A stretch of DNA of 64,000 nt from an uncultured Brevibacillus sp. (GCF_947502445.1 NZ_CANMZW010000010.1:105775-169774), one strand, 5' to 3'; positions 51,612 through 61,896 are shown, numbered from the stretch's first letter. Notes: a model not told the origin generated them from the letters alone. Numbers and translations are program-made.

Positions 51612-53990
51612 TTAAATTTCGCCAACGTCTAGTAGTGTTGAAAAGTCTTCCCAGATAAGCTCACTCAAGCGTTCTCGCGTCCATTCGTCTTTAGGGAAGT
51701 TCATGAGCCGCAGCGCCTGATTTTGAATTGCTTCTTGCAACAGATTGTTACTGAAACGGCCGTTCCCATCTACTCTGTGCTTGCTCGTTATTTCCAACAG
51801 CTTTTCCCTGATTTGATCTACAGTCGAATCAGCGAGAGAATAGCCGGAGGAATGCGCGACCTGCTGCAGCATCCATACCAATTCATCCACGGAGTAGTCT
51901 GGAAAGTGGACGTATTTTTTAAAACGGGACAGCAGTCCTGGATTACTTGCCAACAGCTGATTCATTTCGGTTGGATAACCAGCCAAGACGATGACGAGAT
52001 TCTCTTCATGCCGTGTCATTTCCTCTACAAGCGTATGGATCGCTTCTTGGCCGAAATCATTCTCACCACTGCCTAATAAGGCATAGGCTTCATCAATAAA
52101 AAGTACTCCGCCCAGCGCTTCTCTCACTTTTCTGCGCGTGTGAGCAGCAGTCTGACCGACGTAACCCGCCACCAAATCTGCTCGGCTTGCTGTTACGAGA
52201 TGTCCTCTCTTCAAGTATCCGATTTCTTTCAAAATCTGCGCATACAGCTGAGCTACCGTTGTCTTTCCCGTACCCGGGTTGCCTGTGAAGACAGCGTGCA
52301 GCTCAATCGGGCTCGTCGTCATGCCACGTACGTTGCGCTCTTTGGTAACCGCAACGAATGCAGCAATTTTTTGCAGCTCTGCCTTGACCTCTGCAAGCCC
52401 GATCAAGCTCTGCAGCTTGTCCAAGGCAGATTGGTTATTCGTGCTTACCTGTTCTTCCGTCACGTCCTCTGGAAGTAGAAGCGTAAAATCCTCCCATTGC
52501 AGCTCTTTCCCCGCCGTTGCTCGTCCTTTGGCAAAAATTGAATCGAGAACAAGATTGGTAACTGTTCTGGCATTGCCGAAGGTATCATCGACCTGTGCCT
52601 TTTCAATGCGCTGTCTCAGAGCTTTTTTCGCGGCATCGGTCAATGCGAAGTCATTCCGGGTTGCCACCTCGTTCGCGATGTGAATGAGCTCGTCTGTCGT
52701 GTAATTCGGTAAAAGAAAATGTCCTGTTTGCGGAAAACGGCTGTAAAGGCCCGGATTGGCAAACAAAAAATGACGCATTTCCTCTGGATAGCCTGCCAGC
52801 ATTACAACAAAGCGGCCCGCGTATTCCCCGCTTGTCATAGCTGCAACGAGCGTATCAATAGCGACTTGCCCGTAATCGCTCCCCGCGCTGTCTGGTCGCT
52901 TCAGGCTATACGCTTCATCGATAAACAATACCCCACCGTCAGCCTGCTTGACGGCATCCATGACTCGCTGCTCCGTCTGACCGACGTAAGCTCCGACCAG
53001 ATGAGATCGGTCAACCTCAACCAATTGTCCCGTGGAAAGCAAGCCTAATTCGTGGTACAAGCTGGCAATGTAACGAGCTAATGTGGTTTTTCCCGTACCG
53101 GGGTTCCCCATCAAAACCAGATGCAATGGCAGCTGGTCTTGCATGTGCCAGCCTTTTTCTTCCCGTAATTGCCGGTACTGCAAAAATTGAGCAAGCTGCC
53201 TTACACGGTGCTTAATTTCTTCCAAGCCTATTAGTTGCTCCAGCTTTTCTAATGTTCCAAGCTCTCCGGCAATCGCCTCATCCATCTGATTGGTCACTTG
53301 TTCAGACAAAAGCTGTTCTTGACGTGATTGCAGTTCTGTTAGCGCTCGGATAGTCTCCTGCAGCTTTGACAACATTTCTATCGAGAAAAATACGCCTGAC
53401 AGTGAAGCAGAGTATGCTTCTACACGCTCCAGCAACTCGTGCAACAGCTGTTCACGCTTGATATAGAGCTGTTCCAAATCGTTTGCTTTCGTCGTCCATT
53501 CCACCTGAGACAGCGTCTGTGCAATATCGCTCGCGTCTTTGGCTAGCAGACGCCAGCTTGCCACCGCCTTGAGCTCGTCCGTGGCCATCTCATGCAATAC
53601 TTCCGCTTTCCGTCTGCGCGTAACTACGTTGTCCGTCTCTCGAATCACTGGGTACGCATCTTTCTGTATTGACTCGCGCAGCTTCGTAAAATAGAGCTGT
53701 ATCTGTATGTGCAAAGCCTGATCGTCATTGGGGGCAAGCTGCAAGGCGCGTTTGATCCATTCAGTTGCCAGATTCTCCCCGCCCTTTTTCATCAGGCGAA
53801 TTGCAGCCAGCTTGGTTAGAACGACTGCTTCCGCTTGATCTAATGCTGGTTCTGGATTGATTTTTCGCCGCTCCTCGATTTGCTGGAGCATGGTGAGACA
53901 TGCCCCTTCTGTTATCGTTTGGCCGCCTGTCGGATTCCTTTTCCAGTCTGCGATCACTTCAAGTACATCCCGTTCATGCTGTTGATGCAT
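51612..53990 (-). CDS. CbbX/SpoVK-like protein with two AAA+ domains
   Basis: A 792-residue protein. After an N-terminal helical part (about 1-250, with TPR-like stretches and possible coiled coil) come two AAA+ modules of the CbbX/SpoVK type: the first has MGNPGTGKTTLARYIA, the arginine-rich sensor and GGVLFIDEAYSLKRP; the second has TGNPGTGKTTVAQLYA and GGVLFIDEAYALLG. SpoVK acts in spore formation and CbbX in Rubisco remodelling, so the common thread is substrate remodelling; the partner here is unknown. Starts at ATG 53990 after GGGAGGAG. The protease gene follows, possibly separated by a terminator. Confidence 0.9.
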   Translation of the reverse strand: MHQQHERDVLEVIADWKRNPTGGQTITEGACLTMLQQIEERRKINPEPALDQAEAVVLTKLAAIRLMKKGGENLATEWIKRALQLAPNDDQALHIQIQLYFTKLRESIQKDAYPVIRETDNVVTRRRKAEVLHEMATDELKAVASWRLLAKDASDIAQTLSQVEWTTKANDLEQLYIKREQLLHELLERVEAYSASLSGVFFSIEMLSKLQETIRALTELQSRQEQLLSEQVTNQMDEAIAGELGTLEKLEQLIGLEEIKHRVRQLAQFLQYRQLREEKGWHMQDQLPLHLVLMGNPGTGKTTLARYIASLYHELGLLSTGQLVEVDRSHLVGAYVGQTEQRVMDAVKQADGGVLFIDEAYSLKRPDSAGSDYGQVAIDTLVAAMTSGEYAGRFVVMLAGYPEEMRHFLFANPGLYSRFPQTGHFLLPNYTTDELIHIANEVATRNDFALTDAAKKALRQRIEKAQVDDTFGNARTVTNLVLDSIFAKGRATAGKELQWEDFTLLLPEDVTEEQVSTNNQSALDKLQSLIGLAEVKAELQKIAAFVAVTKERNVRGMTTSPIELHAVFTGNPGTGKTTVAQLYAQILKEIGYLKRGHLVTASRADLVAGYVGQTAAHTRRKVREALGGVLFIDEAYALLGSGENDFGQEAIHTLVEEMTRHEENLVIVLAGYPTEMNQLLASNPGLLSRFKKYVHFPDYSVDELVWMLQQVAHSSGYSLADSTVDQIREKLLEITSKHRVDGNGRFSNNLLQEAIQNQALRLMNFPKDEWTRERLSELIWEDFSTLLDVGEI

Positions 53991-54088
53991 CTATACATGC
54001 TCCTCCCGCTCCGTTCATTCAATCCAGTTGTAGCATATTTAGCGGAACATGAAAAGCAAAAGAGCAAGCTTTTACGCGGAATTATCGG

Positions 54089-54633
54089 CTAATTCCAAGT
54101 GTATAACAAAATTCTGCGTGTACCCACTCGTTTTTGCACCTTTCCTGAAGCATTGCTGCTAATAATAAATGTGATGGAAACAAGCAAAAAGACAAGGCCG
54201 ATTTGTTCTGCACTCAGTTGATAGCGATCCGTTAATTGAACCGGCAAATACAATAAAAAAGAGTAATACGTAAACATCTGGGTGAAGCCCAGCTTTCTCC
54301 CCTTTGGTCAGCCGAAAAAAAAACCTCTTTTTGATTGTCCGCGAGCTGATAACGCTCGATCAATTCCTTTTTGATCAGCCTTGCTGTTATTTTGGAAATG
54401 GCACTCTTGGTTACACCGATCTGATGAGCAATCGATGTTACATTCATGGCTTTGTGATTTCCAATGGCTTGAATGACATGCAGCTCTGTGATCGAAATAT
54501 CCCCTGCATGATCATAGTCAGGCAGGTCTTTTTTGATTTGGGCAAGCAAGATTGCTTCACGGTGCTTGCTTCGCTCCTCCTGTTTATGTAGCATGGTCAC
54601 CCATTGGTTCCAAACTTTATTTTTGATGTCCAA
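54089..54633 (-). pseudogene. MarR regulator fused by deletion to an MFS transporter remnant
   Basis: From ATG 54633 the frame reads a MarR N-terminal region (TELHVIQAIGNHKAMNVTSI, then KSAISKITARLIKKELIERY). At a run of nine A on the plus strand (54317-54325) the frame shifts; with one T fewer on the coding strand it would continue RLTKGEKA, the usual MarR wing end. Just after, a different frame (54089-54300) reads GFTQMFTYYSFLLYLPVQLT and RYQLSAEQIGLVFLLVSITF, like a major facilitator helix pair, and ends abruptly after RRILLYTWN. The 3' half of MarR and most of the MFS gene are missing. Confidence 0.8.
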
Positions 54634-54705
54634 AGCTTTGGCTCACCCCTTTTTGTGTCCATGGAAACAATGATGCATTAGCACATGATAGCAAATGTGT
54701 AAACA

Positions 54706-54743
54706 AAAGAAAGCGCAGCCCCATTATAATCAGGCTGCGTTTC
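54706..54743 (-). terminator. Rho-independent terminator
   Basis: GAAACGCAGCC pairs with GGCTGCGCTTTC around a 12-base loop; the minus strand continues TTTTG. It ends the gene at 54749. Confidence 0.8.
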
Positions 54744-54748
54744 TCATC

Positions 54749-54952
54749 TCAAACATGTAGATTACCCATCTCCATGTCGGCAGAAAAATGGGCGATCGCA
54801 GCATCAAAGACCTCGCTCTCAGACTCGGCAGAAATCTTGAACATTGTCACCACTTTATTGCCGCTCCGCACTTGTACATTATATTGCGAGTCACCATCGT
54901 ACGTAGTGGCAAAATTGTATTCCCTGCCGTTCACATTCATGTTTCGTTCCAC
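54749..54952 (-). CDS. Small protein of unknown function
   Basis: A 67-residue product whose core, ERNMNVNGREYNFATTYDGD and SGNKVVTMFKISAESESEVF, is a beta-rich mixed fold that I do not recognise. GTG 54952 is ten bases after GGGAGG and is preferred over earlier codons; a longer frame extends to 55000. No signal peptide or membrane segment. It ends at its own terminator. It follows the phosphatase gene (55012-55692) on the same strand and may share its transcript. Confidence 0.6.
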   Translation of the reverse strand: MERNMNVNGREYNFATTYDGDSQYNVQVRSGNKVVTMFKISAESESEVFDAAIAHFSADMEMGNLHV

Positions 54953-55011
54953 AGTGATCACACCTCCCACTGTAGTGTGACCCAAGCCTTTTCCCTTCAT
55001 CCATAAAGCGG

Positions 55012-55692
55012 TTATTCAACCGAATATACTTTTTGACTAGGTAGCTCCAAGCAGTTCAGACGACCGCCAAAGACTGCACCGCCATCGATCCCGATAATTT
55101 TGTTTTCACCAAAGTAGACCTCATGCTTCCCGTGTAAATTATCGGTTGGGGTATGCCCGAATACCACTGTTTTTTCTCCGCAATAGCCTTTATGAAATTC
55201 TTCCCGAATCCACATGAGCAAGTACGGGTCTGTTTCCGCAAGGACGGTCGTCGGATGGACACCACCATGAACAAATATGTAGTCATCAGTTTCATAATAG
55301 CATGGCAGTTCTGCCAAAAAAGCTATATGCTCTGCGATTTTTTCCGTTTTCTCCAAAGACTCGGGGGCACCAGTGTCTGTCTTCGCTGCCATGTGATCAT
55401 AGCTTGCAAGAGTCTGCCCTGCGCCATTCCGAAACCAGCGCTCGATAAACACTGGGTCCTGCTCAAACGACTTCACCATCATATGGTCGTGATTGCCCAT
55501 CAGCACAATCGCTCCGTTATCCTTTAGCTGCTTCACTTTTTCCACTACCCCTTTGGAATCGGGGCCGCGATCAACATAATCCCCAAGCAGAATCAGCTGA
55601 TCCTCGTCGGGTTTATACTCTGCCTTCAGCAGCAGCGACTCCAACTTTTCGAGCTCGCCGTGTATATCGCTGATTGCCAGTATTCGTTTCAT
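55012..55692 (-). CDS. PPP-family metallophosphoesterase (PrpE/ApaH-like)
   Basis: A 226-residue phosphoesterase. The three metal-binding motifs of the family are intact: AISDIHGELEKL, LLGDYVDRGPDS and VLMGNHDHMMV; a later histidine pair is in FVHGGVHP and GHTPTDN. This matches small bacterial serine/threonine phosphatases or symmetrical bis(5'-nucleosyl)-tetraphosphatases (PrpE, ApaH). Substrate undecided. AAGAAGG is upstream of the ATG. On the same strand, the nitroreductase remnant lies upstream and the small gene at 54749 lies 60 bases downstream. Confidence 0.9.
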   Translation of the reverse strand: MKRILAISDIHGELEKLESLLLKAEYKPDEDQLILLGDYVDRGPDSKGVVEKVKQLKDNGAIVLMGNHDHMMVKSFEQDPVFIERWFRNGAGQTLASYDHMAAKTDTGAPESLEKTEKIAEHIAFLAELPCYYETDDYIFVHGGVHPTTVLAETDPYLLMWIREEFHKGYCGEKTVVFGHTPTDNLHGKHEVYFGENKIIGIDGGAVFGGRLNCLELPSQKVYSVE

Positions 55693-55750
55693 CGTCTATC
55701 CTTCTTTCCGTTCGATATATGCGCAGCTTCAATGATCGCCGTCTGTTGTG

Positions 55751-55959
55751 TTACTTTCCGGTTACAGGAGCGGGCATTTCATTCCAAAATGTAATGTCGT
55801 CTACATCCAATCGCACAGTAGGATGCCCAGGCTCGCTTCTTTCAGCATCTAGGCAATCTCATTCCTCGAAATTTTGACACTTGGATCATAATGACGAACC
55901 GAGCGACGCTCAGTAATTACTTCGAGAAAAGCTGCTTTTTGTGTCGTAAGCTGTTCCAT
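55751..55959 (-). pseudogene. Nitroreductase remnant
   Basis: From ATG 55959, with GGAGG upstream, the frame reads MEQLTTQKAAFLEVITERRS followed by VRHYDPSVKISRNEIA, the diagnostic nitroreductase N-terminus (ERRSVR). A TAG follows where the family has EIAEMLKEAS, so Glu has become a stop. After MLKEASLG the frame changes and continues as HPTVRLDVDDITFWNEM up to a TAA at 55751, which resembles the end of such a protein. About 150 residues from the middle are missing. It is below the length of typical ORF calls. Confidence 0.8.
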
Positions 55960-56062
55960 TTTCCTCATCCTCCACATGCCTGTCTAATTCTGTTCATAAA
56001 AAATGGTTTGTCCAAACTGTAACACGATTTCGTTTTGTCGATCAACTTTCTTTGTCCTTATG

Positions 56063-56124
56063 CAAAAAAATCGCCCCAGAAAGCAGGTTCTCTAAATAAG
56101 AGTGCCTTACTTCCTAGAGCGATT
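56063..56124 (-). terminator. Terminator of the parE-parC transcript
   Basis: AATCGCTCTAG and CTGGGGCGATT arms (with mismatches) enclose a long loop; TTTTTTT follows on the minus strand. It lies after the gene at 56138. Confidence 0.65.
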
Positions 56125-56137
56125 CCATTCTCATTAT

Positions 56138-56464
56138 TTATACGGCTGAAAACAATGACCAGTCTGCTGGCTGTCTTATCGTATCGCCTGTAGGCATTTT
56201 GACTACGAGCGTACCGTGCCCGGACTTTTCGCCTTCTTCCCAGCTAAGATCAAACGATTTACGGGTAAAGGCATCTTGCTCATCGAGACAGCTGAGCATG
56301 GAGGTCAGCGTCTCGGCGGTGATCGGTACGGCAACACTTGCTCCCTCCTCCTGCGGAAGTGAGAGCAGCTTTGGCGCTTCTTCAAAATACTGTACAGTAT
56401 CAAGCAACAAAGATACCTGTTGCCAGCTCAACGGCGAAATAAAAGACTCGAACGTAGTTGCCAT
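56138..56464 (-). CDS. Hypothetical protein downstream of parC
   Basis: A 108-residue soluble protein I do not recognise. It is acidic (FEEAPKLLSLPQEEGA and LSCLDEQDAFTRKSFDLSWE) and has no membrane segment or signal peptide. AAGGAATG is upstream of the ATG. It begins 27 bases after parC on the same strand and a terminator follows, so it is probably cotranscribed with topoisomerase IV. A function in DNA topology is not supported by any motif. Confidence 0.6.
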   Translation of the reverse strand: MATTFESFISPLSWQQVSLLLDTVQYFEEAPKLLSLPQEEGASVAVPITAETLTSMLSCLDEQDAFTRKSFDLSWEEGEKSGHGTLVVKMPTGDTIRQPADWSLFSAV

Positions 56465-56490
56465 CTACACATCATTCCTTCTCAGCCAGT

Positions 56491-59025
56491 TTACTCATCT
56501 AAAAGAGTGCCTTGAGAGTCTGGCGTTTTCTGTGATGAGCTTCCTTGGGATGCTCCCTCTCCCGATGCTTTTGCAGGACCATCATCTTTTGATTCTTCCG
56601 TAGGCAAAACGGTTTCAAATGCGATAGCTTTCAAGCCGCCCTCGACTACTGTTCGACCAATGCCACCCTGTTCATTCACAATGACTAGGCTCGTATCGAT
56701 CAGACTCCATTCATTTTGCTCAGTCCATGCATACATCGTTTCTTCAATGCTGATCGCAAGCAGCTGGTGCGGATTGCTCTTTCTTTTCCGGATCAACGTC
56801 ACACCTTTGCCTGCACGGCCCTGTAGCGGAATATCAGTAATGGCTGTCCGTTTCAAGACACCATCTGTAGTTACCAAGCTGAATGCCCGGCTGTCGTCTT
56901 CTTCGATTGGCAGCATCGTAATGACTTCATCCCCTGCAGCCAGTGTAATTGCCTTCACCCCGCTAGAGGCACGGCCTGTTGTGCTAACCTCACTGCGCAT
57001 AAAGCGGATGCCCATGCCATCTTTTGTAGCCCCGAGAATACCACCTGTCTCATTGGCTACAAATACATGGACGAACTCGTCTTCATCCGATTTCAGCTTG
57101 GCAGCGACCACGGCACTCGAGCGATTCGTTTCGTATTCGGCAAGTGCTGTCTTTTTGACTAGACCGCTTTTGCTGACGTGATACACATACAGCTCCTGCT
57201 TGAAGCTCTCGACGATGGTAAATCCAACGATTCGCTGCTGCTTCTCCAGAGGAATCACGTTGACGAGAGCAGAACCAATGTCCTTCCACTTGTCATCTGG
57301 GAAAGCATTAACGAGTGTAGCGAAATACTTTCCATCCTGTGTAAAGAAGAGGGCGGTATGGGACGTATTCGTTTCTACGAAGTGACGTACACGATCCCCC
57401 TCCTTTACCCCACAGGTCTCAAGCGTGCCGCCCACTGATTTGAACGAACGAGGACTTGTCCGCTTGACGTACCCTTCATTGGTAAGAGTCACGATGCAAT
57501 CTTCTGCGTTAATTTGCATCGCGATATCGATCTTGATTTCCTCGATCTCTCCCTGAATTTCCGTCAGGCGCTCCTCGGCATATTTTTTCTTGATCTCGTT
57601 CAGCTCGCCGGTAATGACCTGGATCAGCTTTTTCTCGCTTCCCAGAATCGCCTTAAGCTCCTCGATTTCTTTTGCCAGCGTCGCCAATTCCTTTTCCAGC
57701 TTGACAATATCCAAACGGGTCAAAGATGCCAGCTGGATATTCAGGATTGCATCAGCCTGTGCATCCGTAAAGCCGTATTTCTCCATGATGTTTCGCTTGG
57801 CGTCTGCACGATCCTCGGAATCCATAATCGTATCTACGATTTCCCTCAGGATCGATTTTGCTCGGATCAAGCCTTGGACGATGTGCTCGCGATTCTGCTT
57901 TTTGTTTAGATCGTACTGGGATCGATTCGTAACAACTTCCTTTTGGTGATCGATGTACGCAGCAAGCAGAGCCTTGAGTCCCATCTGGCGGATGGTTCCC
58001 TCGTGAATCACGTTCATATTGTAGTTGTAATAGATTTGCAGATCGGTATTTTTGTACAAGTAATTGAGAATCGCCTTTTCATCCGCTTCCTTGCGAATAT
58101 CTACCACGATGCGCACCTTTTTGAGCTCGGCTTCTTTACGTCCAGTTTCATCCCGAACCGCCAGAGCCCCCTCAATTTTGCGCTCCATCACCAGCTCATC
58201 AATCTGTGCCACGAGCTTGGATTTGACTACCTCGTAAGGAATTTCGGAGATCACGATTTTCTTTACTTTTGCACCTTTTGGTTCTTCCACATGAGTTTTC
58301 CCGCGAATGATGAATTGTCCGCGACCCGTTTCAAAAGCCTTGCGAATGCCGGATACCCCTTGGACAATCGCGCCTGTTGGAAAATCAGGTCCTTTTACAT
58401 ACTGCATCAGCTCGTCCAGGGTAATATTCGGATTCTTCATCTGTGCCACAGCAGCGTCGATGACTTCTCCTAAATTGTGCGTCGGAATATCTGTGGCAAA
58501 ACCAACCGCAATCCCAGCAGCACCATTCACGAGCAAATTCGGGAAGCGCGCAGGCAGAACCGCTGGCTGCATGGCTGAATTATCGTAGTTCGGAATAAAT
58601 GTGACCGTTTCTTTTTCGATATCGCGCAAAAGCTCATTGGACAATGCAGACAAGCGTGACTCTGTATAACGCATGGCAGCTGGTGGGTCTGCATCCAAGC
58701 TACCAAAGTTTCCGTGACCTTGAATGAGCACCTGACGCATCTTCCACCACTGTGCCATCCGAACCATCGTTTCATAAATGGCGGAGTCTCCGTGTGGATG
58801 GTATGTACCCATTACGTAACCAACTGTCTTGGCTGATTTGCGGTATGGCTTGTCATTCGTATTGCCTTCCTGATACATCGCATACAGAATACGGCGTTGT
58901 ACAGGCTTGAGACCATCACGCGCATCCGGAATCGCACGGGAGAGGATGACCAGATTGGCATAGTCCCCGAAACGCTTGCCCATGATCTCAGCGAAGCTCT
59001 GTTTAATAATCTGATTGGACAACAT
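56491..59025 (-). CDS. parC: DNA topoisomerase IV subunit A
   Basis: An 844-residue subunit. The catalytic tyrosine is in [36 protein letters not shown] is the conserved start; the quinolone-resistance region reads [17 protein letters not shown], with Ser and Glu at the usual positions (susceptible type). The C-terminal domain is a beta-propeller of five to six repeats (about 500-800) with a Ser/Lys-rich tail after 810. It relaxes and decatenates DNA with ParE. Its ATG is separated from the parE stop by two bases. Topoisomerase IV rather than gyrase is judged from the pair order and ParE type. Confidence 0.94.
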   Translation of the reverse strand: MLSNQIIKQSFAEIMGKRFGDYANLVILSRAIPDARDGLKPVQRRILYAMYQEGNTNDKPYRKSAKTVGYVMGTYHPHGDSAIYETMVRMAQWWKMRQVLIQGHGNFGSLDADPPAAMRYTESRLSALSNELLRDIEKETVTFIPNYDNSAMQPAVLPARFPNLLVNGAAGIAVGFATDIPTHNLGEVIDAAVAQMKNPNITLDELMQYVKGPDFPTGAIVQGVSGIRKAFETGRGQFIIRGKTHVEEPKGAKVKKIVISEIPYEVVKSKLVAQIDELVMERKIEGALAVRDETGRKEAELKKVRIVVDIRKEADEKAILNYLYKNTDLQIYYNYNMNVIHEGTIRQMGLKALLAAYIDHQKEVVTNRSQYDLNKKQNREHIVQGLIRAKSILREIVDTIMDSEDRADAKRNIMEKYGFTDAQADAILNIQLASLTRLDIVKLEKELATLAKEIEELKAILGSEKKLIQVITGELNEIKKKYAEERLTEIQGEIEEIKIDIAMQINAEDCIVTLTNEGYVKRTSPRSFKSVGGTLETCGVKEGDRVRHFVETNTSHTALFFTQDGKYFATLVNAFPDDKWKDIGSALVNVIPLEKQQRIVGFTIVESFKQELYVYHVSKSGLVKKTALAEYETNRSSAVVAAKLKSDEDEFVHVFVANETGGILGATKDGMGIRFMRSEVSTTGRASSGVKAITLAAGDEVITMLPIEEDDSRAFSLVTTDGVLKRTAITDIPLQGRAGKGVTLIRKRKSNPHQLLAISIEETMYAWTEQNEWSLIDTSLVIVNEQGGIGRTVVEGGLKAIAFETVLPTEESKDDGPAKASGEGASQGSSSQKTPDSQGTLLDE

Positions 59026-59027
59026 GC

Positions 59028-60998
59028 TTATTCATCCTCCCCCATTACAAAGGTGACGTGGCTTTCAATCCACTCGCGTCTTGGAGGAACCTTGTCGCCC
59101 ATCAATACAGTAACGAGTTTTTCGCAGTGAGCCAGATCTTCCAGCTCTACCTTGATTAGTTTGCGTGTCTCAGGGTCCATCGTCGTCTCCCAGAGCTGAT
59201 CGGCGTTCATCTCACCCAAGCCTTTATATCGCTGTACCTCTGCACCGCGACCAACCTTTTTCAAGGCTTGCTCCAACTCATAGTCTGACCAGCAATAGAT
59301 GGCTTCTGTCTGCTTGCCCTTGCTCTGCTTTTTCACTTGATAAAGCGGTGGCTGGGCGATATATAGATGACCCGCTGCGATCATAGGTCGCATGTAGCGG
59401 AAGAAAAATGTCAACAGCAAGGTTTGGATATGCGAGCCATCCACGTCCGCATCGGACATGATAATAACTTTGTCAAACGCACAGTTTTCGATGGAAAATT
59501 CCTCGCCGATATCGGTTTCAAGCACTTCGAGAATCGTTCTGAACTCCTCGTTGGCCAACACCTCGGACAGCTTTGCTTTTTCTGTATTCAGCGGTTTTCC
59601 GCGCAAGCTGAACAGAGCCTGAAACTCGGAATTTCGCGCCTGCTTGGCCGAACCGCCAGCAGAGTCACCCTCGACCAGGAACAGCTCATTGCGCTTGGAG
59701 TCCTTATATTGCGGTGGGGTGAACTTTTCGGAAATGGACTTGCGCTTCTTTGCCGTCTTCCCTTTTTTATCACCACGCAAAGCTTCACGCTGTTTGCGGA
59801 GCTCCTCGCGAATTTCAGCTGAGCGAAGCGCCTTATCGATCAGCAGCTTGCCTGTCTCCGGGTTTTCCTCCAGGAAAAACCCGAGTTTTTCTGAAACGAT
59901 CTGTTCCACGATGGCCCGAGCTTCTTCATTCCCCAGCTTATCCTTTGTTTGCGACTCAAACTGGACATCAGCCATTTGCAAGGACAAGACGCCAAGGAAG
60001 CCTTCGCGCAAATCATTTCCCGTCAGGTTAGGGTCTTTATCCTTCAAGTACCCTTTTTTCCGGGCAAATTCGTTAAATATGCGGGTTGTACCATTGCGGA
60101 AGCCCGTAACATGCGTTCCTCCGTCTGTAGTGACAATCGAGTTGACATAGGATACGAGCGTTTCTGTATAGCCGTCGTTGTACTGGAAGGCCAGTTCGAC
60201 ATAGACGTTATCTTTTTCGCCTTCAAAGTAAACAATCGGATGGAGCGTGTTTTTTCCTTCGTTCAGATAGGACACATACGATTTCAATCCATCCTCAAAG
60301 TAAAACTCTTCCCGTTTTTTCTCAGGGCCACGCTCATCAATCAATACCATTTTCAGCTTTTTCAACAAAAATGCTGTTTCACGGAAGCGATCACGAATCG
60401 TCTCGTAGTCAAAGCGAGCGTTTCCAAAAACCGCTTCGTCAGGTAAAAAACGTACAGTCGTCCCCGTCCGTTTGGTATTTCCGGTAATTTCGAGATCAGT
60501 TACGGGCTTGCCTACATGCTCAACGCCCTTCTCGTCTACGATATATTCGAATTTTTGCTTATGAATTTTGCCCTCGCGGTGAATTTCTACCTCGAGCCAT
60601 TTGGACAATGCTACAACCACACTGGAGCCTACTCCGTGCAACCCACCGCTTTTTTTATAACCTCCGCCGCCAAACTTACCGCCGGCATGCAGAGTCGTAA
60701 AAATCACTTCGGGAACAGGTCGTCCTGTTTTGTGCATACCAGTCGGAATCCCGCGCCCGTGGTCTTCCACGCTTACGCTGCCATCCTTGTAGAGCGTAAC
60801 AATGATGCTATCGTTTACTCCTGCCAGCGCTTCATCCTTTGCGTTGTCCACAATCTCCCATAAAAGATGATGAAGGCCTCTGCTGCCAGTGGAGCCTATG
60901 TACATTCCTGGACGTTTACGAACGGCAATCAAGCCTTCCAGGACCTGAATATCTTCTTCCGTATACGTTAATGTATGTAGTGTATCTGTTTCCTTCAA
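59028..60998 (-). CDS. parE: DNA topoisomerase IV subunit B
   Basis: A 656-residue ATPase subunit. The GHKL site has [34 protein letters not shown] and [15 protein letters not shown]; the Toprim metal site reads [16 protein letters not shown] and [16 protein letters not shown]. The N-terminus starts at TTG 60998, seven bases after GGGGAG; the frame to 61079 would put that site inside the gene. parE and parC form an operon separated by two bases. The subunit lacks the long insertion of Gram-negative GyrB. Confidence 0.95.
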   Translation of the reverse strand: MKETDTLHTLTYTEEDIQVLEGLIAVRKRPGMYIGSTGSRGLHHLLWEIVDNAKDEALAGVNDSIIVTLYKDGSVSVEDHGRGIPTGMHKTGRPVPEVIFTTLHAGGKFGGGGYKKSGGLHGVGSSVVVALSKWLEVEIHREGKIHKQKFEYIVDEKGVEHVGKPVTDLEITGNTKRTGTTVRFLPDEAVFGNARFDYETIRDRFRETAFLLKKLKMVLIDERGPEKKREEFYFEDGLKSYVSYLNEGKNTLHPIVYFEGEKDNVYVELAFQYNDGYTETLVSYVNSIVTTDGGTHVTGFRNGTTRIFNEFARKKGYLKDKDPNLTGNDLREGFLGVLSLQMADVQFESQTKDKLGNEEARAIVEQIVSEKLGFFLEENPETGKLLIDKALRSAEIREELRKQREALRGDKKGKTAKKRKSISEKFTPPQYKDSKRNELFLVEGDSAGGSAKQARNSEFQALFSLRGKPLNTEKAKLSEVLANEEFRTILEVLETDIGEEFSIENCAFDKVIIMSDADVDGSHIQTLLLTFFFRYMRPMIAAGHLYIAQPPLYQVKKQSKGKQTEAIYCWSDYELEQALKKVGRGAEVQRYKGLGEMNADQLWETTMDPETRKLIKVELEDLAHCEKLVTVLMGDKVPPRREWIESHVTFVMGEDE

Positions 60999-61213
60999 TC
61001 GCGCTCTCCCCTCTACTGTAAAAGCAACTTCCTTAGCGAAAGCCTCCACTATTCTTATCCTTCGTTTATTTTCACACAAGCGAAATTGGCGAAGTTATAA
61101 AAAGCGAACACTTAATCGCTATTGTACCGTATGGTTCCTATAGTATTCAACGATCATAGCAAAATGGGGTAAAAAAACCTTTACCGAGGCTACCTAAATG
61201 AGGAGCGACCGCG

Positions 61214-61381
61214 AAAAGCCACCTCGCCCCTAGCGAGATGGCCGATTGCTTTGATAAATTCTCGGTCAACAGACATCCGTATTCGTCTATACGGTACAAG
61301 CATTCTCCACAGGGATCAAGAAAAAAAGAAACGGTCGTCTGGGCACAAATGTTTTTGGGGAGTCGTTTCATACAACTACCA
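61214..61381 (-). ncRNA. Candidate small RNA
   Basis: A promoter (61388-61417) and a terminator-like stem bracket about 168 bases. The terminator arms GCCATCTCGC and GCGAGGTGGC (61219-61243) form a 10-bp stem with one mismatch and TTTT after it. Inside is a perfect CCGTAT/ATACGG hairpin at 61277-61294. A 74-codon frame crosses the region but lacks a ribosome binding site and runs beyond the terminator. No known RNA family is recognised. 6S RNA was considered, but the closing stem is not evident. Confidence 0.4.
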
Positions 61382-61387
61382 GTTCAT

Positions 61388-61417
61388 AGTGTAGCATTTC
61401 TGACAAAGAAAGGTCAA
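61388..61417 (-). promoter_or_regulatory. Promoter for the candidate small RNA
   Basis: On the minus strand TTGACC (61412-61417), an 18-base spacer ending in TGC, and TACACT (61388-61393) give a sigma-A promoter with an extended -10. Confidence 0.55.
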
Positions 61418-61510
61418 AGAGAAAGCACAAGTTTTTCCAATCATCTGTCCAGATTCACAGGGCATCCTAGTAAGGCATCGTCTTCAGAGGCGAAAAAGGA
61501 GGAAATCAAC

Positions 61511-61888
61511 TTGATTAGTGCTACCAAGCCGTTTGTGAAGTTCCATCGCTACGATCAGGAGTTGGTCTCCGATATTCAAGCATTGAATTCTTCTGGATAC
61601 CACAAGGATGATATCTGGGTTTTAAAATGGAACCCCGATAAAAACCACTCCAATCAACGGAACAATTTTTATAAATTCAGTACTCACTTCGAAAGCGCGG
61701 TCGGAGACATTGACAGCAAAGCCCATTTTTTTGACAATGGCGGTGAAGAGCTGCGCACTCGTCTTGAAAAGCTGGGTCTGACCAAGGACGAATGCTCCTC
61801 TTTGGTCAGAGAATTGCAAGAGACGGATTATACGTGCCTGCTTGTTGTCCGCGACCTCAAAGACAACATTATCAAAATGAACGACTAA
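61511..61888 (+). CDS. General stress protein 17M-like (YflT) family protein
   Basis: A 125-residue protein from TTG 61511, eight bases after AAAAGGAGG. The start, TKPFVKFHRYDQELVSDIQA followed by LNSSGYHKDDIWVL, has the ferredoxin-like pattern of the general stress protein 17M/YflT domain (PF11181), whose members rise under heat, salt or ethanol stress in Bacillus. The rest keeps the charged helix with LRTRLEKLGLTKDECSSLV and the YTCLLVVRDL strand. A terminator follows. No sigma-B promoter was recognised by eye. Confidence 0.82.
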   Translation: MISATKPFVKFHRYDQELVSDIQALNSSGYHKDDIWVLKWNPDKNHSNQRNNFYKFSTHFESAVGDIDSKAHFFDNGGEELRTRLEKLGLTKDECSSLVRELQETDYTCLLVVRDLKDNIIKMND

Positions 61889-61896
61889 TGGATGCA

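Larger units (their letters stand above)
60999..61510. other. 512-base intergenic region upstream of parE
   Basis: Apart from the parE promoter region it holds the candidate small RNA (61214-61381) with its promoter. No other credible reading frame with a ribosome binding site was found. Confidence 0.5.

Noticed and set aside
61147..61371. 74-codon minus-strand frame (MKRLPKNICAQ...)
   Set aside because: It has no ribosome binding site, passes through the terminator-like stem at 61219-61243 and reads unlike a protein.
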